From assembly GCA_015039315.1 (NCBI GenBank), contig WIDE01000006.1:755947-766329 (forward strand): a DNA stretch of 10,383 bases. The letters run 5' to 3'. Position numbers and translations under genes: made by a program. The notes below the pieces were generated by a model. It searched no databases. It was not told where the DNA came from and saw nothing but the letters and a program-made list of their open reading frames with translations. Source of the DNA: Clavulina sp. PMI_390 (lineage: Eukaryota > Basidiomycota > Agaricomycetes > Cantharellales > Hydnaceae). Shown here one piece after another: positions 1 to 7,274 of this stretch (its first letter is position 1; every line of letters starts with the position of its first letter).

Positions 1-259
1 GTGTCCAACGGATAGTCCAGCACTATCTACAGCGTTATGTCCGTTTACATGACTGTAGGATCCTCACTAATTAGTCGGCTGGTACTCAATTTACGCAGCC
101 ACGCCGTCAACCCTCCGCAATTTGCGCAAGAATCCTTGTCGCCCACTACAAGTCCCATCGCTAGATCACTTGAGATCAGTCAGTTCTCTTAGCCATTCTC
201 TTTCTATGGGAATAGGTTCAAACTATGGAATCTGTCGACACCACATCAGATTTGCCAGT

Positions 260-1010
260 TCAATCAGGAGGCTCGAGCTGGATATCTAGTATCCGTTCAC
301 CCAATTTATCCATATTATCTGTACTTATACCTAGTGCCTCATGCGAATATCCATCGGTATAATTCCTTGATCAGCTCTGTCCTTGAGCCGAATGGTGCAC
401 CAAGTGCTCAATTTTCTCACCGTCAATGGAAAATCTAAAAATGCATCCCTTTCAATGCCTGGTGAAAACACGAGCTCATCGAAATCTCCTTCAGGCGATC
501 GATAGCCGTAGTGGTGAGCCCACTAATCAGTGAGGCATTGCCTACGTTCATGAAATGGCTCTTGACTAACTCTATGCATTAACTAGTGACAAGAAGATTC
601 GTGGGTGAAATTGGATGGTTTTCATGACCCAATTCCTCCCCGCCCCCGAGTGTTGAATCTGGTGCACGATCACTAGTTCCTAATGAACATAGCAAGAGTC
701 CATAACACAAGAGTACCAGCTATACGAGGAAACTAGAATTGATTTTCCCAGATGTGCCATTACTCCAATAGATACGTCCGTTGAATGTATCGAAGACAAA
801 TGCAAGCATGTGACGATATTCTACCTTAGAGCGCGGTATCCTCCATCCAGAGCCACAGAGCCGCTGCAGCGGACTGGACTTAAGGCGCTGAAACAACCGT
901 AATGCCGCAAGGCTGTGGATTCCCGGACCTCGTGCCCTGGTATCCATGTGAAATAGCACCTGCGAGGCCTTTTTTGTGGGTGGAGGGACAACTTGTGACT
1001 GCTGTGACAT
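260..1010 (-). pseudogene. degraded protein-coding remnant, unrecognised
   Basis: Read on the minus strand, one frame runs from an ATG at 1010 through a TAG at 722-720 and a TAA at 581-579, and keeps coding-like composition on both sides (for example NASLISGLTTTAIDRLKE near 540-490). Similarity to a real protein then seems to jump frame near 495-481 (FDELVFSPGIERDAFLDF) and again near 436-428 (SIDGEKIEHLVHHSAQGQ). A TGA follows at 373-371, and the open frame resumes to a final TGA at 262-260 (DNMDKLGERILDIQLEPPD). Some breaks could be small introns: 540-523 ends like an acceptor and 420-415 reads GTGAGA like a donor. Even so, no single splice model joins all the pieces. I recognise no family, and it does not resemble the kinase genes beside it. 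It would be transcribed away from gene A. The weak point is that coding character was judged by eye. Confidence 0.4.
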
Positions 1011-1090
1011 TTAACCTGAATCGCGCTTGGTCGCTATCTTGACTTCTGGTCCATTTCATTGCTCCAAACCACGCAATCTCCGCACCGCTC

Positions 1091-1099
1091 GATATAAAC
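1091..1099 (+). promoter_or_regulatory. possible TATA-like element upstream of gene A
   Basis: GATATAAAC lies about 190 bases before the ATG of gene A, in a stretch that becomes pyrimidine- and C-rich towards the start codon. Basidiomycete promoters often lack a clear TATA box, so this is only a candidate. Confidence 0.2.
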
Positions 1100-1131
1100 C
1101 TTTCCAAAATACAAACTAGTCGCCCAAATCC

Positions 1132-1161
1132 CCTCGTTACCTGCTGCCTTTGTGCGTGATC
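1132..1161 (+). promoter_or_regulatory. upstream block shared with the copy before gene C
   Basis: A short stretch here (CTCGTTACC, then GCCTTTGTGCGTGATC) resembles 7101-7144 (CTCGTACCC, then GCCTTTGTGTGCGCGATC). The two lie about 125-175 bases before the ATGs of genes A and C. This suggests that the duplication giving A and C included part of the 5' flank or leader. Whether the block has a regulatory role cannot be told from sequence. Confidence 0.35.
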
Positions 1162-1284
1162 GGTCATTAAGGTTGCTGAGAGTCACCTATTCCAACCTTG
1201 CACACTTCAGCTTGGATCTGCATCGACACGTCCCCGCCCCATTCTCCTGAAATTCCTCGAATTTTCGGTCACTACTTCATCGCT

Positions 1285-3849
1285 ATGGACCAGATAGACC
1301 GTATCGGTGTTCTTCAGGCAGCACGTTTAGTAGACACCGAATTATCCGAACATCAGAAAGGGCAAATTCACGCCATCCTCACCGCCAAAACCCCCGAAAA
1401 ATTCGTCACACTATTCAGCGATGCGAACCACTTCCGTCCTCTCCTCGTTTCGCAGATCGAACGCGCCAGTGATGGCCCTCCGGAGAGTTCAACTTCTGTC
1501 CAAGAGTTGCATGTCAACCCCACCATGAAGACAATACCGCCTAGGAAAGCCTTTGAATCCGTCCTCAAGGAGTTTTCTAATGGCGGATTAAAAGTTGCTC
1601 CCATTATTGGATTGTCTCCTACAGACACTACAGCTGCCGTGTTCCCTCCTCCAGCACGCTCGGACGCGTTTGGAACTCCAGATGCCAGGTGGCGATTATT
1701 CACAGATATCACTCACAACGATATTCTTGCAACGAAGAACAAGGTCTTTGACTCTAGGGAGCTGCTATATAATGACCATGAGACTGCTTGGAAACTCTTT
1801 CGAGTAATCGTTCAAGATTACGGTGATATCCTGGACGCAGTGAGTGTAATCAAGCTCCAAGCCTATCATTATATCCTAATTATTCGTCTGTAGTCGCACA
1901 GCAATATTGACTGGATATCCGTATCAAGAGAGATGGGTCGACCCTATGAGATAGACCCGCAGTTTACAGCCTATATCTATACGATCTACTATACGTATGT
2001 GGCTCCAATCGTCGCCTTTTGGTTGTGGGAGGTATATATTGTGATGAAGCAGCAGCTTGTTGCAAGTACGTTCGCCCAGAGATGGGAGATAAACCTGAAG
2101 ACCTTCTCTGAGCCAGCGTATGATACTTCTATTGGGCATCTCGAGCAATTTCACTTACCCTCCTACCGGCCACATCCGCTACAGTCCTTCAATCGCTGAA
2201 GAAATCCCATCTTCCGCTCAACCAAGGTATAGCATTGTCAATGGTTCGTTGATCGTCGTGCTAATCGCTCTTGCATCTTCAGCTTGGAATTGCCATCCCG
2301 CATCTCTCTACACTCGTCTCATAAGCGAAAACCCCACGATACGTAGGTTCAAGTCATTGTTTTACTGTTGGAATGCGTCTGATGTGTTTATAGCGTGATG
2401 CATGCTATTCATAGCTCTTTCTCTGAATTGAACAAAGAGCTGTATAGTCCGCTCACCCAAGAACAGTTGGATGAACTCCCTCTATACGATCCACTCTCCT
2501 ATGTCCATAAGGTCGCTGTCAATCAGAAATTACGTGCTGTCATCCGCCACTTACCTCAAGAGCCTGTCGAGCTCCTCTGCAATGTTGTACAATGGGTTCG
2601 TGGATCTTACTCTTTAATACTACGACTTGATGAATAATACTTATTCACAGGTACTAGACACCAGTCAGGACTACTTTGAGGAGCGGCGGAATATTATTAA
2701 ACTTCTGCAAGATCTCTCTCATGCCCTTCCTGTTGGGAAACTTCCCAAGAACCTCGAGAATCCCTTCCAGAACCCTGAACGCCCCTGGAAGGATGGTGGC
2801 GAAGCCTACGTTATACGCCAAAAGAGCGGAGAGCACTGGTTCGCGATTCGGGTTCACAAGTACGCAAGCATGGAGAGGAGTGAGGTGTATTTAACGGACA
2901 AAGTAAATTGTCACTCCCCAGCAGGACGGGTTCCTTGGATTTTGCTAACATGCCTTGTAGCGAATCAAGAGATCGATCATTTTGCAACGGCAATTTCATC
3001 ACAAAAATCTACTCGAAACATTCGGTATATCGTATGTTGACCACAAGCCCGCGATAGTGATGCCGTATATGGATTATAATCTCCAGGAGTACCAGCTCCA
3101 GAACGACCCCGAACGAGGCTGTCTGGTGAGTCTGTAGAGCTCGTATCCCTGTTCAAAGCCCCTCACTTCTTGCAACTAGATACGGGATATATCCGACGCT
3201 CTCATATACCTACATAATCATCACCAAGTTCATGGCGACCTCCACTGGGTGATTTGATTCGCAATCGCTTTGGATCGTTGTTTTCTGATCCCTCTGTCTC
3301 TTTTAGGCTAATGTCCTCGTAAAGAAACGCCCTGCTACAGCTTCTGCAGTACTGGCCGACTTTGGTATGAGTCGGATAGTTTTTGGGGGGCAAAATTCCA
3401 CTTCGACAGACGCTTACTGGTCCCAAATGGTGCCTTTCATGCCTGAGGAGATTCGTCGAGTCATAGATGCCAAGCGTCGCGCTGCAGCTGGTGACGACGA
3501 CGGTGATATGGATGACGAGGCGCCAGAACCTGAGGACGTCGAAATCCGACCTGATAGCTCAACAGACATATTTTCCTTTGCTGTGTTAATTATAGCGCTC
3601 ACCGCCTCCGCTGTAGGGGAGGAAGTTGGCTCTCTGGACAAAAAAGGCAATCTCAAGCTTAGAGCCGAAGTCAACAGGCTACGCCGCAGTTCTCCTCAAC
3701 GCCGACTTGCATACAGAGGCGTTCAGAACGACGCATTATTCATGCAGCTGATCTGTAATATGCTGTCGGATACCAAGGCTGTTCGCCCATCTATTGAGGA
3801 AGTTCAAGGCCATCTCCCTCAGGCAATTATCATGCCAATTTCTGAATAG
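1285..3849 (+). CDS. protein kinase-like protein A, novel N-terminal domain (9 exons, 703 aa)
   Basis: Exons: 1285-1839, 1894-2117, 2185-2226, 2283-2342, 2394-2595, 2651-2902, 2961-3125, 3180-3248, 3307-3849. All junctions are GT...AG, phases agree, and introns are 51-67 bases. The start is the first in-frame ATG, with G at -3 and +4. Residues 1-360 are a helical N-terminal region with HSNIDW (about 187-192) and APIVAFWLWEV, split by a Ser/Pro linker coded by two tiny exons; I do not recognise this domain. From about 405 a kinase fold follows: weak Gly loop (DGGEAYV), beta-3 FAIR with Arg428 where Lys is usual, alpha-C with Ser450 where Glu is usual, HGDLHWANV (518-526), DFG (541-543), PEE near 569-571, an acidic insert (585-602), then TDIFSFA (609-615). 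The HGDL form recalls TKL-like kinases of Agaricomycetes. Catalysis is doubtful because the Lys-Glu pair is missing, although Asp520, Asn525 and DFG remain. It is tail-to-tail with gene B and closely matches gene C. Confidence 0.85.
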
Positions 3850-3884
3850 CTGCATAGTCATGCACGTAGAACGAAATCAATATA
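3850..3884. other. 35-base convergent gap between stop codons of genes A and B
   Basis: The TAG of gene A (3847-3849) and the TAA of gene B (read from 3887-3885) are separated by 35 bases of AT-rich sequence. No separate terminators fit here, so the 3' untranslated regions very probably run into the opposite gene and overlap in antisense. Confidence 0.7.
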
Positions 3885-6241
3885 TTATAACGCAAGTAAC
3901 GCTTCTATGCGGAAAATCGAGCCCAACCTAGAATTCACTTCCAACATGTCCATATCCCTATCGAGGTTGGCCATGTCACAGATAAGGTTCCACAGTGCCT
4001 CCCCTTGCCGTAGAGTTAATTGATGGAGATGTTTCAGTTTAGCTGGCATATCGATTGCCTCTGCCTCATTTTCTTCCATTTCTTCCAGACGCTCCCGCGC
4101 TTCGTTGAACATTCTGAGCGAGGATCGCATTGAGTCATTTGAAGGGCTCGCCATCGCTGTGGCAAGGAACATGATACCACATGAATAGATGTCATTTCGC
4201 TTGGATGTTGGGAAAGGCCGGCTTTCATTCCAGTAATATCGTCTTGTGATCATGGAGGTCTCATGAAGGTGTGACCTGCTCATCCCAAAATTCCACAGGC
4301 GAATATGGCAGGCCTCATCAATAACAGCATTTGGCTAGATGCTTCAGCTCAGCTCATCATCTGAGATAACCGAAAATGATTGGAGAGTTAAGTACCCATT
4401 GTAAATCGTCGTGAATGACCTCGTGCATATGCAGATAGCCCAGCCCTGCTCCCAGTCCCGCGATCTATCAAAGGTATTAGAACTCAAGTAGAAGAGAGTC
4501 TGGGGGTTCGTACCAGACGGCAGACATCGGAGAGGTCGTGGTAGAATGGATACCTAATTTGAAGTTTCGGTATCGTAGCGCACACGATCCGCAGTGGTTC
4601 AAATTCGTATTCGTCCAGAAAAACACCCCTGATAGGCATGATGTTAGGGTGCCGACACTGAGATTGAATCGCAATGGCACGGAGAAAGGACTGAAACGGA
4701 TCATTTAAAACGTCACCGTTTTCTCAATACGATACTGCAGACCTTGTGCGCATCCCACATCTTGGGACAACTCTGTTTTCCATCCGTCCATGTAACCAAT
4801 ACTGAGACATTTTCTGCCGAAATAATGCATGGGTAGACTCTGACGCCGCCTGCAAGGTAGTGGTCCGAGGAATGGTATTGGATCGGATTGATCCAAAAAC
4901 GTGATGGCATGTTTAGAGAGTTTTGGACCAAGCTAATATAAAGAGTTGTCACAGGGTGGCTCATCGGCATACCCTCGGAGGTTCGAAGCATCTAGACTTT
5001 GTCGTGTCAGTGAAACGGCCGCCTCAATGGAGTAAACTCATTCTCACCTCATCAAGTATGTCTAGCATAATACGCGCGAGCGACCCTTTGAGTTCGCAGA
5101 TCACCCGCCTCGCTGTGTCATCTGCTGCAGCAGAATGGAGCCAAGCGTCAATGCCGCCTTGGAAACCATGCGAATCAATGAAGTGGTGCCACTCGCGCGT
5201 GATTCCGAGGACAATAGCAATTAGGTTTAGCCCTCTCAAGAGAGGTGTGAGGTCCCAATCTCTATTGTCTGGTCAGATTCCAATAGGTAACTTGGTAGCT
5301 ACACACACCTTCTAGTTGCCAAGTCCCATGCTTGTAGCGAAACCTCCAACTCGAGATCACTGAAGCATTCACGCAAGCGAATTTGGGCGAGCCACAAAGC
5401 GACAAGAGGGGCGAGTTGGCGAAGGTAAATTTCAACCATGTTATTAGCTATTGAGTCGCTCAGGCCCAGTTTAATGCATAGAGAGGACCAGTCTATATTG
5501 GAATGCGCCTATGTAAAATCTGATGGGTTATCTCCACTTCCTTGGATTTACAGTGATAGTCACCTCATCAAGAGCACTCCCATAATCCAAAACCACGGTC
5601 GAGAATATAGCGTACATGTCTTGGTGACTAAGTCCCAAGGTGGGCTCAAAGCCTCTACGCCTGCTAAAATCCTTGTACATGTCCACAAATAACTCGCTGG
5701 GCAATAGGGCTTTATGACGTTCCTTTGTTGGAATATAGTCCGGATCCCCGGGTTCTGGAGAGTCCGGAAGCATGCCCGGAAGAAATAGATAGCACATCAC
5801 ATGGGAAGAGACATCATCAGCTGGGAGCACCTTGGGCAGGGCAGGGCTGTTGGGAGCGTTTATCGCGTCGGTCTCAGTGGCCGCACCATCGATTTGGTTT
5901 GCGGCCGATTTTGGGAAAATAAAGTTGGATGCATCAAGATAAGTGCCCCGAGATGGGGCCCGAGGTGGCGGAGAGTTAGGGATATCGAATGGTGATGGGG
6001 TCACAACCGCTAGGACCTCACGTTCTTCAACTGAAGATCTCGCATCGAGAGACCTCGACCTGCGCAGAGGCTGGGGTAGATTGTCCTCCGCTTTCAATGA
6101 TGGTGTGGGGGTGGCCCCCTCATCTATTCGCTCAATGGAATGGCTAAAGTTGCTTCCGCTGTGTCGCCTCCCGGTGAACGGGTTAACCGAGCTCAGGAAG
6201 GCAACACCTTTATGAAAGAGGGATGTTTCAGCCTCGGCCAT
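3885..6241 (-). CDS. predicted pseudokinase B, divergent paralogue of A (7 exons, 678 aa)
   Basis: Exons, in reading order: 6241-5564, 5508-5309, 5261-5048, 4991-4743, 4690-4514, 4464-4396, 4334-3885. All introns are GT...AG (47-61 bases) and phases agree. Residues 1-150 are Ser/Pro-rich and probably disordered, unlike A. Residues about 165-365 match the A family: SHQDMYAIF, LDYG at the exon 1 end, HSNIDW at the exon 2 start, and LAPLVALWL. The kinase fold runs from about 400. The beta-3 Lys position is Val430, alpha-C Glu is Ala452, then RHPNI (460-464), catalytic loop HDDLQWPN (524-531), NFG (544-546) in place of DFG, and NDIYSCG (576-582). Loss of the DFG Asp plus the Lys-Glu pair makes normal phosphotransfer unlikely; a scaffold or regulator is more plausible. 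The two linker exons of A have no equivalent here. The exon 4 to exon 5 junction (donor GTCTGC at 4742) was chosen because it falls at the same residue as the A and C junctions. Confidence 0.8.
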
Positions 6242-7274
6242 CCGTTGGAGAGGTGAGGGTGTGTTCTTGTCTCTTCCCCCCCGTTATACTGCGCCGTTGC
6301 CTATAACAGTCGATACTGCTGAGTTTGGAGGATAGAGTGCTTGGGGCTGAAGGCACTAGTAGTGAGCCGGGGTTCAACCACTGGCATACCTGATTCAATC
6401 GTGTCACCAAAAATGACGATTTGCAGAAATGAGGTCACGGATCAATATCGACGAACCGACAACACAGTGCACTGGGAGCGTCACATCCAGACGTCGCGAC
6501 GTTACGGTCACCAGCTGGCCCTCAGAGCTTGGTCACACGCTTCGACCAAGAATGACCCTCGGAGTACACGCGCGAGGTCTGGATCAGGTGGCAGATAGGG
6601 AAGAAAAGGGACGAAGATTCGAAGGTTGGTGTTTATATCGTCATTACAACATTAGTTCATCACCAGGGCCCAAGGGCAGGATGGTTCAAGATATGTGAGC
6701 ATCTTCATGGCGTGGTATTTTGAAGAAAGTTTTGCTGGAAGGGGGGTTGCTGGCCATCACAATCGAAAGAAATAAGCGACTAAGAGCGGAATTAGAGCGG
6801 AGGAGCTACTTTGTTGGAAGAAACCATCGTCTGAATCCATTCATACATGACTGACAGCTCTTCCAGCACTTGGAATCCCTCCCCCTACCGTATCGTCTTG
6901 GGAACATGACATTCTGCTAAAAGCTGCGCATAAGAGCTTCTGTAAAATCGACGCACATAACTTATTGAAGAAGTATTGCAGGACCGAAGTAAAGCGCGCT
7001 CGGTTGTCAGCCTACCACTTTGGTCCTTTATACATAATACCCTGGGCCATGCAATCTTCACATCACTCAATTGAATCACGTCCATTTTCCATATCTTTTT
7101 TCTCGTACCCTCTTTGTCAACTCGCCGCCTTTGTGTGCGCGATCCGCTACAAACCTTGTTCAAAGTCAACCCTCCCGACACTATATCATCAAGCCGAATC
7201 TTTACTACCACGGCCAGAACGCTTCAAAACCCTCACCAACCTCGTGCGGTGATACTATCGCCATTATATATCCA
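6242..7274. other. divergent intergenic spacer between genes B and C
   Basis: These 1033 bases separate the start codons of B (-) and C (+) and should carry both promoters. Open frames here are short, overlap on both strands and show no similarity to the kinase family. I see a pyrimidine run (6269-6285) just upstream of B, an AGAGCGGA direct repeat near 6784-6800 and the C leader block at 7101-7144. No tRNA or mobile element is visible. Confidence 0.6.
7027..7038 (+). promoter_or_regulatory. possible TATA-like element upstream of gene C
   Basis: TTTATACATAAT lies about 240 bases before the ATG of C. It is only a weak candidate, given how variable fungal core promoters are. Confidence 0.15.

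Noticed and set aside
1368..1712. Minus-strand open frame of 114 codons inside exon 1 of gene A
   Set aside because: It is the antisense shadow of an exon supported by similarity to gene C.
1198..1893. Single long frame covering gene A exon 1, with extra residues at both ends
   Set aside because: It has no ATG before 1285, and its last 18 codons are intron 1; both B and C show a splice just before HSNIDW.
4632..4716. Alternative 59-base intron in gene B (donor GTGACG at 4716, acceptor just before the Cys of CRHPN)
   Set aside because: It would remove alpha-C, which aligns residue by residue with A and C; the 4742-4691 intron ends at the homologous position and keeps the frame.
4691..4716. 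Apparent frameshift or 26-base intron in gene B upstream of alpha-C
   Set aside because: It disappears once the 52-base intron with donor GTCTGC at 4742 is used.
4952..4991. Alternative acceptor and a 40-base intron near the start of gene B exon 4
   Set aside because: The acceptor ending at 4992 gives an exon of 249 bases, the same as in C, in an open frame; no extra intron is needed.
6360..6390. GGGTTCAACC resembling the T-arm of a tRNA
   Set aside because: No matching acceptor, D-arm or anticodon stem is found around it.
6341..6698. Plus-strand frames in the B-C spacer
   Set aside because: They overlap each other, show no family similarity and have no splice context.
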